The notes under the pieces are model-generated. The model was not told the origin of the DNA and did not search any database. It worked only from the letters and a program-made list of their open reading frames with translations. A stretch of DNA of 64,000 nt, taken from Avena insularis. Lineage: Eukaryota; Streptophyta; Magnoliopsida; Poales; Poaceae. The position numbers were made by a program, and so were the translations under genes. This document shows, one piece after another, positions 33,945 to 45,394 of this stretch (position 1 is the stretch's first letter; the number at the start of each line of letters is the position of its first letter). The stretch covers positions 666,756,802-666,820,801 of the forward strand of contig CM042690.1 of the NCBI GenBank assembly GCA_023614405.1, written 5' to 3'.

Positions 33945-34337
33945 GTTTCTTTACCGTGTATAGAGCACAAAGCACACGGCAAAGGCATGTCTTTGCCGTG
34001 TGTCTAACTGCAGGGACACACGGCAAAGTACCACTGTCAGCCACCGTTAGTAGACTCGCCTGGGTGCGCTGTGGGCCCCACCTCTTTGCCGTGTGACCGG
34101 CTTTGTCGTGTGCCGCGTTTTGTCTTTGCCGTGTGTCTTTTGTTTGCCATGTGTCTTGTTTTTTCTTTGCCGTGTTCGTTTTCGTTGCCGTGTGTTTTAT
34201 CGGGAATGTACCGTGTGGGTTTCTTTGCCGTGTGCTACTCGAAACCCTCACGGCAGAGAAATGCTTTGCCGTGTTCCTAGGCGTTTGGCACACGGCAAAG
34301 GACGGGGGCGACGGCAACGACAATTTTTCCCGTAGTG
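33945..34337. repeat. Right (5') subterminal region of the CACTA element
   Basis: About a dozen TTTGCCGTGTG/CACACGGCAAAG motifs and variants in both orientations, ending in the terminal inverted repeat at 34324-34337. Confidence 0.9.
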
Positions 34338-34349
34338 ATGTGTACTTAC

Positions 34350-34675
34350 CTCTGGTACATGATTGGGATGATGCCACCCTCGTACACGCCGATCTTTTCC
34401 GAGGCAGGTTGCGCCATGTCGAAGTGTTGTCGTGGCAGGTTGCACCATCCGCCGTTGTCATTCGGGAGCAGCGTCGTTTGGCGGGCAGAGGTTCGTGGCG
34501 GTGATTGTCACCGTAACTCCAGGTTTGCAGAACACTGGGTCCGCCAGCTTGCGGTCACACGCGATCTTGTAGCACTGTCCGCACGAGGCGCCGTCGTTGA
34601 ACAGCACCGAGCTCAAGGCCGCCGTCCGCGTTCCGTACCCCGCCGAGTACAGGTTGCCATACCCGCACGCTCCAC
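34350..34675 (-). pseudogene. EXPA: Expansin exon 2
   Basis: Acceptor TCCAG before 34675, donor GTAAGT after 34350. It encodes the cysteine-rich part of the first domain and the HFD motif. A T inserted at 34470 shifts the frame after CPPNDA. In the following frame, conserved Trp and Arg codons are also changed (ASEKIG, VYEGG in place of the usual W and R), which suggests relaxed selection. Confidence 0.9.
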
Positions 34676-34797
34676 CTGGATTGTAATGAACGATGTGCTT
34701 TTAATTAGTACGGTGCAGGGGTAGCACATACGACTAGACGAGATATGTTGATCAGTTCAATGGTCGTATGAGTGTGTAAAATAAGCTTGGTAGTTAC

Positions 34798-34948
34798 CCA
34801 TGGTGCCAGAGGCGTCAGCGCCGCCGTAGAACGTCGCATGCGCCCTCAGCCATTTGATTGGCACATTGTCCGCGGCCACGGCCAACCCACAGCAGACGAA
34901 CGTCGTGAGCAACGCCACCGCAATTGCGTGAGCTGGAGTCGGCGCCAT
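34798..34948 (-). pseudogene. EXPA: Expansin exon 1
   Basis: The start at 34948 (MAPTPAHAIAV) is chosen because it gives a standard signal peptide; an upstream ATG at 34978 would add ten charged residues before it. The exon ends in GTMG with donor GTAACT, leaving one base of a Gly codon that exon 2 completes. Intron 1 is 122 bp. Confidence 0.9.
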
Positions 34949-35106
34949 ATCTCTCTCTCTCGATGGATGGACTTGCAAATCTATCGAACTTATCTTTACC
35001 TAGCTGATCTGGAAGTTGTGTGTGTGTTCTTGCTTCTGTGTTTGTCCGTGTGAGGATCTGCTTTTTAGCTGTGTGATGGTGTTGTGAGGATATACTATTG
35101 TGTCTC

Positions 35107-35114
35107 TATATATA
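35107..35114 (-). promoter_or_regulatory. Putative TATA box of the expansin gene
   Basis: The minus strand reads CTATATATAGAGACAC here, about 160 bp upstream of the start codon at 34948, a plausible distance for a plant 5' leader. Confidence 0.6.
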
Positions 35115-35770
35115 GCCTTTGAGAACTTGGGATCCATCCGTAGCTGGAGCCACTCAGCAAAGGTCATCACGGATGAAGCTGGTAGTGTGCACATGTACAG
35201 CCGCACCATGGCTTACAGGCTAATCCGAAGTTTATAGTGTGTAGGCGCAGACACGTATGGTCTTGGTCTATTTATTTCCCAGATATCACTAGTTAATTAT
35301 TATCGATTTTTGCTTGGCAATTTCTATAGGACTGACATCTAGAGAGATGGTATTTTGCTTGAGACTTTCAGAAGAAATGGACGGCGTTCTGCGATGTCCA
35401 CATGTGTATGCTTCACGTTTTCAGGGAGGATATTTGCTTGGCTTTTCTGACGGCTAGCTTCGGGATGCAATTTTCGGGTGCGCCTCCCTTGTCTACGAAA
35501 GGATGTCTTGTACTAGTATATTTCTTGAACCGTACGGCGGATCTTGCATTCCACGCACCTGGTCCTCAACATCGACGGCGCCCCTCAGCATATAATGATT
35601 GAAGAAACACTGAGATGTCATCAACGCAGCCTTCTAGAGTTGAATTTGTCCGTCTAGATGCACGGCTAGGTAAACGATCTAGCAGGGTTTTGTGTGCCAA
35701 TTAAGTTTCATGAATAGTCGTTCTAGGTAATATGAAGTTTCTTGATAAAAATAACAATATGAGGTTATAG
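35115..35770. other. Upstream region of expansin, nothing else recognised
   Basis: No coding region, LTR boundary or inverted repeat could be supported. It probably holds the remaining expansin promoter up to the Copia LTR. Confidence 0.4.
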
Positions 35771-35925
35771 TGAGATTCGTATTTTAGGATAATAATAACT
35801 TGTATTGATTTGAACAATAGTACAAAGTTTATATAGAAGAGAGGAGGGGAGTCGGCCGGCCTAGGGTTAGGCCCTAAACCGACTTAGGACTAGAGTCCTA
35901 CTCAAACTCAAACTCAATTCTAATA
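35771..35925 (-). repeat. 3' LTR of the third Copia element
   Basis: On the minus strand it starts TATTAGAATTGAG directly after the purine tract TGCGGGGGAG (35926-35935), and holds a TATATAAAC box near 35830. The outer end at 35771 (plus TGAGATTCG) is approximate, as no second LTR exists for comparison. Confidence 0.65.
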
Positions 35926-35927
35926 CT

Positions 35928-36336
35928 CCCCCGCAGTGTCAACATCGGGCGCCACGATGTTGAGACTGGAGCGAATATCTGTAAATGTTGCAGTGGAGAG
36001 ACCCTTGGTGAAGATATCTACAAATTGAGCGTTGGTCGGAACATGAAGAATGCGAACCTCGTCGAGAGCCACCTTCTCTCGAACAAAATGAATATCAATC
36101 TCTATGTGCTTGGTGCATCGATGCTGAACCGGATTAGAGGCCATGTAGACTGCAGATATATTGTCACAATAAACAATGGTAGCACGCTCAATTGGTCGAT
36201 GAAGCTTGGCAAGAAGCTGATGTATCCAGACCGGTTCGGCCACTGCATGAGCAACCGCCCGGTATTCTGCTTCCGCCGATGACCTGGAAACTATAACTTG
36301 CCTTTTCGAAGACCAAGAAATAAGATTATCACCCAA
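35928..36336 (-). pseudogene. Copia RNase H (third element)
   Basis: Contains NLISWSSKRQVIVSRSSAEAEYRA, split by a stop from RT, then IVYCDNISAVYMASNPVQH, KHIEIDIHFVREKV and FVDIFTKGLST, the full C-terminal set of Copia RNase H motifs. The N-terminal DADW part is lost in the broken stretch 36340-36408. Confidence 0.87.
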
Positions 36337-36407
36337 ATAAACACAAAAGCTGGATGTGGATCGTCAAGTATCTGGACAACCTGCCTAGTCTGCATCATAA
36401 TAGACTA

Positions 36408-37337
36408 TCAAGCTTGTAGGAGTAGAAGAATTAAGAAGTAGACCATGGTCGAGAGTGCCTTTGAGACAGCGGAGAATTTGTTTGACATGAGAAAGATGGA
36501 GAACACGAGGACCATGCATATACAAGCAAGCTTGCTGAACAGAATATCAGGATGAGTGAAAGTAGCATATTGTTGTGCCCCTGTGAGACTACGATAGAAT
36601 GTAGGATCGGGAACGGGATCACCACCCGCTGACAGTTTGGCGCCGATGTCAGCAGGGGTACGGCTGGGCTGACAGTCAAGCATGCCAGCACGCGATAAGA
36701 GATCGATAATATATTGGCGTTGAGAAAGAAAGAGAGTGGAAGAATTTCGAGAAGTGGTAACACCGAGAAAATGATGAAGTGGTCCTAAATTAGTCATAGA
36801 GAATTCCTGATTGAGAAAGGTGATAATATGGCAAAGAAAGGAGTGGGAGGAGGCGGATAGAACTATATCATCAAAATAGAGAAGAAGATAAGTGGTTTGA
36901 GTAGAAGAGCGAAAAATAAAGAGGGAGGAATTGGATTTAGAGGGAAGGAAACCTATAGTTTGAATAAATGTGGCGAAGCGTTGAAACCATGCATGTGGTG
37001 CTTGTTTGATACCGTAAAGGGACTTTTGGAGAAGACACACAAAGTCAGGATGGAAAGAATCTACAAAGCCAGAGGGTTGTTGACAATAGACGGTCTCATT
37101 GAGAGTGCCATGCAGAAAAGCATTTTTAACATCAAGTTGATGAATCGGCCATGAGGAAGATACAACAAGATTGAGAATAATGCGAATAGTACTTGGTTTG
37201 ACAACAGGTGAAAAGGTTTCATCGAAGTCAATCCCTTGCTGTTGAAAAAAACTCCGGCATACCCAACGAGCCTTGTACCGTGCGAGAGACCCATCAGAAT
37301 TATATTTGTGGCGAAAAACCCACTTGCCGGAAACCAC
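36408..37337 (-). pseudogene. Copia reverse transcriptase (third element)
   Basis: A 309-residue frame covers the RT domain: [80 protein letters not shown], and LLYFDDIVLSASS, where the usual YVDD is YFDD. The last ~50 residues after ATFTHPDILFS are out of frame. It is broken from both RNase H and integrase. Confidence 0.87.
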
Positions 37338-37367
37338 ATTGGCGCCGGGAGGTTTAGGAACGGGAGT

Positions 37368-38774
37368 TCATGTATTATTTTGAAGGAGGACATCAAACTC
37401 ATCACGCATGGTAGAATGCCAAAGAGGATCTATAAGAGCTCGTTTGTAGGAGATAGGAATTGGGGAAATATTTGGGGTGGCATGGAGGTTAAGAAAACAG
37501 CAAGGAACGTGAAAGCCCTTTTTACCACGAGCACACATGACATAATCGTTAGCGGAAATAGTGACGGGAACGGTGTGAGGAGGAAGTTGTGGAGTGGGAG
37601 AGTTACTTGGAGTACTAGCGGCACTAGCAGGAGACATGGTAGGTGTGTCTGTTCCTGCAGAGGACGTGGTGGTGGTGGGTGAGGACCCGGTAGGAGATCC
37701 TGCCGCGGCAGGAGAAAGTGGTGCAGCATGCTGCCTCGGTAGGCTAGTTGGCTGCCGCGGCAGAGGTGACCGTGGGCATGAAGACGAGGATAAGGGAGCG
37801 CGGCGTGATCGCATCTTGGGTAGGCGAGGAAGAAGTAGGCGTAGACGACTAGACGATGGAGTATGGAAAAGTATTTTCGTCGAAGATGACATGACGTGAG
37901 ACAAGAACACGTCCAGAAGAGGGGTCGAAACATCAAGAGACTTTGTGATCATCGGAGGGGCTGAGATAAATGTATGGTAATAAGCAAGGAGAAAGTTTTT
38001 TAGGGGCGGTGGAGGCGGCGTTGGGGAAACAAAGACAACCAAAAACACGCAATTTGGAATAGTCGGGATGACGTAGGAAGAGAGACTGAAAGGGAGTATA
38101 GAGTGGACACGTTTTAGTTGGTCGGATGTTGAGGAGATATGTTACCGTCCGAAGGGCTTCAGCCCAAAACCAAGGGGGAGAGAGGCTTGGATGAGTAAAA
38201 TATGGAGTATGTCATTGATGGTTCGTAAGGATCGTTCGGCTTTACCGTTTTGAGGATAAGTGTATGGACAAGAAAAACGTAAGAGAATGCCTTGAGAGAG
38301 AAAGAAAGATCTGTTTTGGGTACTATCAAACTCTCGGCCATTGTCACACTGGATAAAACATATGGAAAGGCCGAAGTGTGTAAGAACGTATCGCCAAAAA
38401 TTTAGAAAATGAGTGCACATCGGATTTGGCGCGAATAGGAAAGGTCCATATGTAGTGAGAATAATCATCAAGAATAACAAGATAGTATTTGAAACCAGAA
38501 ACACTAGGAAGCGGAGACGTCCATAGATCACAATGCAATAACTCAAAAAGAAAAGTACTATAGGTAGTTGATGTGCCGAAAGGTAATCTAACATGTTTGC
38601 CGCATTGATAGGCGTTACAAATAGAGGGATCATGAGAAGAACTAGAACTATCAATAGGAAGACTAAATTCTTGAAGCAAAGATGACATAGTATTTTTATT
38701 TGGGTGGTCGAGCCAGCGGTGCCAAAGGTCGATGGAGGTGTGCATGGCTTGAGGTGTGGAAGATGGTGCGCCAT
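37368..38774 (-). pseudogene. Copia integrase and Ser/Pro-rich linker (third element)
   Basis: Pieces in different frames give the integrase core end (CFIQCDNGREFDST near 38335, then SCPYTYPQNGKAERSLRTIND near 38250) and a long Ser/Pro/Thr-rich linker to RT (38048-37368). The linker ends DYVMCARGKKGFHVP and KRALIDPLWHSTMRDEFDVL, the usual entry to the RT domain. Confidence 0.8.
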
Positions 38775-39726
38775 GTAGAGGATAGAGATCGCCAGAGCTA
38801 TTATAGCGAGCGAGGACCTCTGCCGTTTTCAGATGCTTCACAGATAAGCCAAATGGGTCAAACTCTAAGGAAACATTGTTGTCGATAGTAAAGCGATGAA
38901 CAGAGATGAGATTTTTTATTAAAGATGGAGCAACAAGAATATTGTGGAGAAGAAAATTTGTGTGGGGATTAGTGATGTATGATTGACCTGCACAAGATAT
39001 AGGAATTGAAGAACCATCACCAATAGTTATAGAGGAAAAAGGGGAAGAAGAACAAGCTGACAGAAAATCCATATTTGAATACATGTGCAAAGATGCACCG
39101 GAATCAAAAATCCAATCTGTACCTTCATGGTTATTGAGCGTGAAATTGTTCATGGCAGCGATGAAGGCGGCTTGGTCCCAGCTTGGTGGAGCGGTTGATG
39201 GCGATGGCATAGGCATGTACGGTAGTGCCGGAGGATCCCCGTACATGTAGTTCATTAGCGTCGAGGATGGCATGTAGTATTGTGGCGTGTGGGGCTCCAT
39301 GTAGGCCGTCGGTGGAGCTTGGGCGGTGTAGATCTGCTGCGGAGGTCGAGGTCCAAGAGGCCCTGGAGAGCCTATGGATGGACGAAGACCAAGACTCCAT
39401 GTCCCGGTGTAGGCCGATGGGGTGTCGTAGGGAGAAGGAGCCGACCAGGGAATAGGCCATGCCTGAACGAGACCCGTCCATGCATCGTGTTGCGGTTGCC
39501 AGGTTGGCGAGGGGGCCGCGACAGAGGGAGGTGTCGGCGCTGGTGGAGTCGGCGCTGGAGGGTCCAGCGTTGGAGGGGCCGGCGCTGGAGCAGGTGGCCG
39601 AGGCTGAGGAGGCCGATACACTGGGTTCTTGCCGTGGTAGTTCAGGCTCGGCCGCCATACAGAAGGGGCTGTCGGGGGTGCAGCAGGAGTCAGCAGGAGT
39701 GGTGGGTGAGCTGCGGTGTGAATCAC
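38344..39726 (-). pseudogene. Copia gag end, protease, pre-integrase and integrase start
   Basis: A 460-residue frame: a Pro/Ala-rich Gag tail (39700-39150), then DWIFDSGASLHMYSNMDFL (protease active site) and LLHNILVAPSLIKNLISVHR. WHRWLDHPNKNTMSSLL and CNAYQCGKHVRLPF follow (pre-integrase; the usual His and Cys positions partly changed to D and Y), then CDLWTSPLPSVSGFKYYLVILDDYSHY (integrase start). The frame has no true start: the upstream gag was removed by the Gypsy insertion. Confidence 0.85.
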
Positions 39727-42406
39727 CTGAGGAGGACGAGCAGCCTTGCGTGCTTGATTCTGGGCCTCGATGTCAACACCCGGATTTTTAATCCCAGATG
39801 TCTATTATGTCATACATCGCAATCCCAGGATTACCATTTTTGCGAGACATAGCAGATTGGATATCACAGTATATCATCCATTACAAACCATAATAGGGTC
39901 TTACACAAATAAAGGATCTCATGATCTAGTCTTAGTACAAACAAGTAGCGGAATAAATAGCATAGCGGTGGGCTCCATCTTCAGAGTCACAGGCAATGCT
40001 GACGATGGGAGATGATCCTAGTTATCGTAGTCGTCCTGCTGTCCTCCTTCAGGGTAGTCCTCCTCATAGTCTGGCCATAGGAATAGCCAGGGACAAAGCC
40101 ATGAGTACTCTTTAAGTACTCACAAACTATCACTAACAAGTAACTTAGTTCTAGTAGGAATGCTAAGTTCTAAGTTTAATTGTAAAGCTAAGTTTGAAAC
40201 CTAAGATGAGTTCAGAAACAAAGAAAGATAAAATAAAGTTTAAAAACACCTAAGTGGGAACTTAGTTGTCATAGTCACAACTCTGTTGTGGTCAAGTCAT
40301 GTCGCAATTCATTTCATAAGTCATTTTGAAAACATCTGACAATGGAACAGTATGGCCACTCCAACTGTCCATAATCGCGGACTCGGATATTCGAATAGTT
40401 TGACACTCTTCAGAGGTGGTACACTTTCACCACAAGATTCGATACATCCGTCAGGGATAGCCCTGAATCATCATACTTAGTATGCAGATAATCAAACATA
40501 ACCTTTCCTTTACACACTCTAGTATAAGCACCTCTCCTATGAGTATGGCCTCCCAGCCATGACCATCTGTCATCCTGGGCACTACATAGGTGGACAACAT
40601 TGAGAGGTAGCCTTAGCTCAAACCTCTCCCGCGAGGGAACTAATACTAATGCATATAAACTTTCGGCTAAGCCTTACCCAATTCAGGTATTGTGGTTGTA
40701 CGGTAAAATTGGAATGGTATCGCATCCGAACCCAACCATCAGTTTTTATAAAAGGGCTAAGGCTCATGCCTCAACATTTTCATCATCATCATAAACCATT
40801 CATGTTTCTCAACACATGTCAAAACATCTCAATAGAATGACTCATCATTCCAAGGTTTTCACAAGTCATTTTCACCAAGTATTCCCATCTAAAGTGCTCA
40901 AGTTTTGGGTTGAGCTCTAAACTACTAAGTTAAGAGTGTTCACTAATGTGGGATGCTAATCTCAATCTCATGCCATAGAATGACATCTAAGTCTAACTAG
41001 ATAGGTCAAGTTTTATACTCTTTATGCTACCTTTAAACAAGTAAAGGACTTTGGTAAAGTAAAGAAGGTAAAAGCTTGTAAATAAAACTTGGAGCAGGTA
41101 TAAGTCAAAATGGTATAACCAAAGCATGCCTAATTCATTTGCTTAGGTTATCTAGCTTAATTCTAACTTGCTAACAATATCTTGCCTTGGTTGGTCCAGT
41201 GGTTGAAATTCTCTTCCTCCTCTTCTTGGTAGAACTCCTCCTCCTCAAAAGCTTGGTCGGTACTATCGTCTATAAATACATATGGGATACACAATCACCA
41301 AACAATACTTAACTAGTCTACTTAGCACACTAAGGCACACATTTGATGATCTAGTATCATCACAAACATCACAAGGTTTAATGAACTAGCTTCATTCTTT
41401 TTATTTGAGGAAAGTAATTTCTACTCATTGAATTAACTAAGAATTAATATTCTCCAATTAAAATATGGGATCATGTGGACACATGTCATCACCACATATT
41501 CTAACATATGGGAATGTGATTGAAGGGTTGGATCATATTTTAATAAGTTTAAGTTTAATATTTAATGATTTAAAGTGACTAGAAATGCCTATATAGCATT
41601 ATTTTGGTACTAGTCCAAAGTCACTGCATGCAAACCTTAATATTATTACATATTCAGATAGGTATGGTTAAATGTTATTTTTGGGAGTTGGAATCAACTC
41701 AAAAGCTATTATGGATGATTTTATAAAAATGTTTGAATGTGCAAAAGCGTCTGTCTTGTTATTTTATCTAGGAGATATCTATAACTCTAAATGATTTAAA
41801 TCCAATGGGCTTGGATAGATATTTTCATTAGATTTCCAGCAAAATTGGAATTACTCAATTTGGATAGGTAAAACTCTCTGAATTGATTTTTAAACTAAGG
41901 GACAGATTCTAGTTTAAGTCTAAAAAGAAAATTCCTAATTTGAATTAACTAGGTCGCACGGGAAACTAATTGGGCCAGCCCAGATTCACTCCGTGGCGCT
42001 GAGGGCTGCTGACAGGGGGTCTGCCTGTCAGTGGATCATTACACGCGAAGCGGTACGGGGCGATATGTACCACAGGATTAGAACTAGATCTAACGGCTCA
42101 CGGTCGTCGTCGATGACGGACTCGTCGCCGACGAGACTGAACCCTAGCGGCTCGGTGGGGGTGTAGTGGGGACGTACCGGGGCTCCAGCTAGTGCTGCAA
42201 GGTGGGCAAACGAACGAGACGACGATGGCAAGGTCAGGCGAAGTTGCGGCAGAGGCTGGGGTGGACGAAATCAATGGCAGCGTCTCCTCCTCTGCTGCGG
42301 CGGTCTTCGGCTCAATTCCAAAGAAGCTGCTCCGGTGAGAGGTGGGGAAGGACTAGGATTGAGAGGGGAGTGGAATGTTGTGGCGATTGAGGCTGGGGAA
42401 GGTCTC

Positions 42407-42414
42407 CTTATATA
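42407..42414 (-). promoter_or_regulatory. TATA box in the Gypsy 3' LTR
   Basis: The minus strand reads TATATAAG, with the same site at 61461-61468 in the right LTR. Confidence 0.6.
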
Positions 42415-42516
42415 GGCTCGAGGAGGGGACCGAAGGGGCGACGGCGAGCTCATCGGTGACGACGATACAGGTGCCTAGAGTCATGGGCGGCGTAGGCGGA
42501 CAGTGGCTTGCCTCCT

Positions 42517-44175
42517 TGAAGGAAATATGCCCTGAGAGGCAATAATAAAGTTGTTATTATGTATTCCTTGTATATGATAGATGTTTATTTTGCATGCTAT
42601 AATTGTATTGATAGGAAACATCAATACATGTGTGTTTAATAAACAAAAGGGTTCCTAGTTATGCCTCTCTTATAGACTAGCTTGTTGATTTACAAGATGA
42701 TCAAGGTTTCCTGATCATGGACATTGGATGTTGTTAATAACAAGGTCACAGCATTTGTGAAATGATGTGATGAACATTCATCCGAAGTATAGCATTACGA
42801 TCAAGTCATTATGTTTATATTGCTATAACATCATACAATGTAGTCTTAGTCCTTAGACCATGAGATCATGTTAATTGCTAACACCGGAAGAGTATCTTGA
42901 TAACATCAAACGTCACACCGTAACAGGGTGACCATAAAGGTGGGTACAGTGCTATGAAGGTGTTATGTTGAGGCTCATGGATCAAGAGTGGAATTTGGCA
43001 ATCCCGATGACGGATAGATATACTCTGGGCCCTCTCGGTGATATCACATTAAGATAGCTTGCAAGCAAGTGATGTCATCACTAGAATGTTATATCACGGG
43101 AACGAGAAAAGAGTGCATGTCGGTAACGAGATCAAACTAGGTATTTGGATACCGATGATCGAATCTCGGACATGTATTATATCATGAGACAAAGGGATTA
43201 AATTGCTAACGTTAAAGGTTCTCACGATCACAGAAGTCATCGTTGAATATGCAGGAGTCAGTATGGATCTCCAGGTCCCGCTTCTGATTATTGATCTGAG
43301 AGGAGTCTCAATCATGTCTTCATTATTCGCGAACCGTAGGGTAAGGGTTGTCGGACACCATTTAGGAGCACATATGTTCTATACAAAAGGTTTGCAAAGC
43401 GCAGGAAATGTTTCAATAGAAATAGGAATTGTTTCGATAGAAACCGGAATTGTTTCGGGTGAAATTGCAGAAAGTGGTTCTGCATGTGATATTCAAATGT
43501 TGCAAGGGGTTTTATGTGAATGTTTGTTAATTAAAGTAATTAACAAAATTCTGAATAAAATAAATAAAAGAGTTTTATTAATTGAGAGTTGCATTTAATT
43601 TGGTGGAAATTAAATACATGTGAGTGGGATTTTGGGTGGAGGCCATGTTTATGTGAGTGGAGGTTCACCACATGAATGAAGGAGGGGAGGAGTCCCCCCC
43701 CCCCTCATGCGCCGGCTATGGGAGGGGAGGGGTCTCCCTCCCTTCTATACAAAGCCCACCTCTCCCCTCTCACAAACCACACCTCCTCGTGAAGGATCTC
43801 TCTCCCCCTCTAGATATTCCCCCATGGTCTCGGATTAGCGAGATACATATTCCCGGTGGCCTTGCGTCTGGAAGGAGTTGCTGCTTCCGCTGATTCACTG
43901 GAGCGAGGAGGTGGAGGTTGTCCGGTGGCTTGAACGTGTGTGCGAGGACGGATGCGCTGCTAATTTGCGGCGCTCGAACTTTCACACGATCTTGAGATCG
44001 GCAAGCGTACGACTACATCAACCACGAGTTCCTACTCGTTAACAAATCTCGTTGTCTTCGAGGGTAAGTTCTCCATGGATGTATGTCCACCCGTTGCTCT
44101 GTATCTAGTAGATAGATCTTGGCGTATAGTTCTCATCGTAGGAAATTTTTTGTTTTCTATGCTGCGGACCCAACA
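42517..44175 (+). mobile_element. Solo LTR of the BARE/Angela-like family
   Basis: It starts TGAAGGAAATATGCC and ends TGCTGCGGACCCAACA, in plus orientation, and is flanked by the 5-bp duplication CTCCT (42512-42516, 44176-44180). The right Gypsy LTR has the uninterrupted target ('cttgcctcctggcgg' at 61561). Length 1659 bp matches the LTRs of the element at 9466-17802, so both belong to one family. A full element inserted here and then lost its inside by recombination between its LTRs. Confidence 0.95.
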
Positions 44176-45326
44176 CTCCTGGCGGTCCTCTACGGCTTTA
44201 TGGCGCATCTAGGGGCAGTGGCAATCGGTCGGGAGGGTCGCGCACTCTGGGAGACAGGGGCGGTGCTCGACGGGATTCCTGGCGACTGTGGGTCACGTGG
44301 CGGTGCACGGCCGTGTCTGGCGGGGTGAGGTGGTCAAGACGGAGCGGCGTGCACGGTCTGCGGTCGAGGTGCGGTATGTGGAGTGCTGGCGGTGAGGGTG
44401 CTCTGGCGCGACGCAGAGAGGCATGGGCACGATTGAGTGGAGGTGGTCCAGGGGCTGGCTTTTGTCGGGGGGTGGACAGGGGAGTGGGGCAGGGTGGGGT
44501 GGAGCTAGTGGTGGTGCTGGAACGGCGTGGCGCGGTCTGGGGAGCGTTGCCCAAATTCGGCCGGCGGTGACCAAAAAGGGCGGCACGGCACTGCTGCTCT
44601 AGGACGGTTAGTAGCTTAGTTAGGGGCTGGTTAGAGTTAGAGGGGACAAGGGGACCAAATGGAGCCCAATTATTCAACAATGCATTGATCATTGAATAGT
44701 AATAGTTAGGCAGATAAAATGTGCATGCCACCTATTCGACACAATGGCTGCATGAACCAAACTTTCAAATTTTGAGATGATTTTTGGTGGAGTGGTTTGT
44801 CACATGCTTAAGCCTCTTTGGTTGCTTGGGATTTTGAAAAAGAGTTCATTTGGATGGTTTTTGAAATAGTGGGATTTAGACATATGAACTAGATTCAAAT
44901 TTAAAATGTCATATAAATTAGAGTTTGAATGTTTTTGGGAGATCACAAAGTGGGCCTTGTTACATTACTACTTGTACTAGCAAGGGGTGCAAAGATCCAC
45001 AATTGTTTCTGTTGGGAAATGTGTGCTAGGAACACCCAAAGTGGGCTAGGTGATTAAAATAGCAAAAGTGATCATTTCCTTTATTTAATTCTTTTTGATT
45101 TCTTTTTCTTTGGTTTTTGCTTGGAATGATTTAGATGATGTGACATTCATCATAGAACCATTTTACAACTATTAGAACAATCAATCATGGCATTTCAAAC
45201 AATTCCTATTTTAACTACAACACTCATATGCATGCTTAAAGATTTTAAATGGAAAAAGTTTTTGTTAACCCTAAATTGGGTAGATTTGATCTTGATTAAC
45301 CCTGATTAAAGTTTTGGGATGTTACA

Positions 45327-45340
45327 AACCTTCCCCCCTT
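45327..45340 (-). other. Polypurine tract of the Gypsy element
   Basis: The minus strand reads AAGGGGGGAAGGTT right before the LTR start TGTAACATCCC. Confidence 0.85.
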
Positions 45341-45394
45341 AAACAAAATCTCGTCTCGAGATTTAAGAAAGAAAACTAGGAACTAAAGAGATCT

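Larger units (their letters stand above)
21117..34337 (-). mobile_element. CACTA (En/Spm-type) DNA transposon, 13.2 kb
   Basis: Both ends carry the perfect 14-bp terminal inverted repeat CACTACGGGAAAAA (21117-21130 and 34324-34337), flanked by the 3-bp target duplication ATG (21114-21116, 34338-34340). Subterminal regions hold many TTTGCCGTGTG/CACACGGCAAAG motifs, the usual binding-site clusters of this superfamily. Inside are a TNPD-type transposase gene and a second En/Spm-type gene, both on the minus strand, plus a 354-bp satellite array at the 5' side. The element sits 9 bp inside expansin intron 2. Transposase frames are disrupted, so it would need help from another copy. Confidence 0.95.
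20721..34948 (-). pseudogene. EXPA: Alpha-expansin gene, disabled and split by a CACTA transposon
   Basis: Three exons join at consensus splice sites: 34948-34798, 34675-34350 and 21033-20721. Removing one extra base gives 263 codons, the usual length for an alpha-expansin, a secreted wall-loosening protein. Visible are a signal peptide (AIAVALLTTFVCCGLAVA), the start WLRAHATFYGG, eight-cysteine-type spacing ([30 protein letters not shown]), the HFD motif (RQHFDMAQ) and the C-terminal binding domain (GGVRFKIVGH, ending PGGWKFGQTFASNLQF). Two disabling changes are seen: a one-base insertion at 34470 (codon ~119) leading to a stop at 34458-34460, and TGA in place of a conserved Trp codon at 20862-20864 (codon 216). 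The 13.2-kb CACTA element lies in intron 2. The expansin identity is firm; which family member it is remains unknown. Confidence 0.92.
35771..39770 (-). mobile_element. 3' part of a third Copia retrotransposon, truncated
   Basis: A short 3' LTR (about 35771-35925), a polypurine tract and RNase H, RT, integrase, protease and the end of gag lie in order on the minus strand. At 39770 the element is cut in the C-terminal, proline-rich part of gag by the LTR of the Gypsy element. The missing gag start and 5' LTR should lie right of the Gypsy element, but are absent there (see junction at 62409). Confidence 0.88.
39771..45326 (-). repeat. 3' LTR of the Gypsy element, interrupted
   Basis: Aligns with 58824-62409, with 42517-44180 extra (solo LTR plus one target duplication). 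Without it the LTR is about 3.9 kb. Its last ~320 bp (45007-45326) has no partner in the right LTR. A TATATAAG box lies at 42407-42414. Open frames inside the LTR are GC-rich by-products. Confidence 0.9.

Noticed and set aside
33904..34504. Several frames in the right CACTA subterminal region
   Set aside because: They are formed by repeated TTTGCCGTGTG motifs, which keep Cys/Arg/Val-rich frames open by chance.
39131..39852. Long plus-strand and alternative minus-strand frames over the Copia gag tail
   Set aside because: Proline/alanine-rich coding sequence on the minus strand keeps other frames open; these carry no motifs and are shadows of gag.
44198..44731. 177-residue Arg/Pro-rich frame in the Gypsy LTR
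   Set aside because: It lies inside an LTR, is broken into separate shorter frames in the other LTR (61588-62093), and has no known motif.
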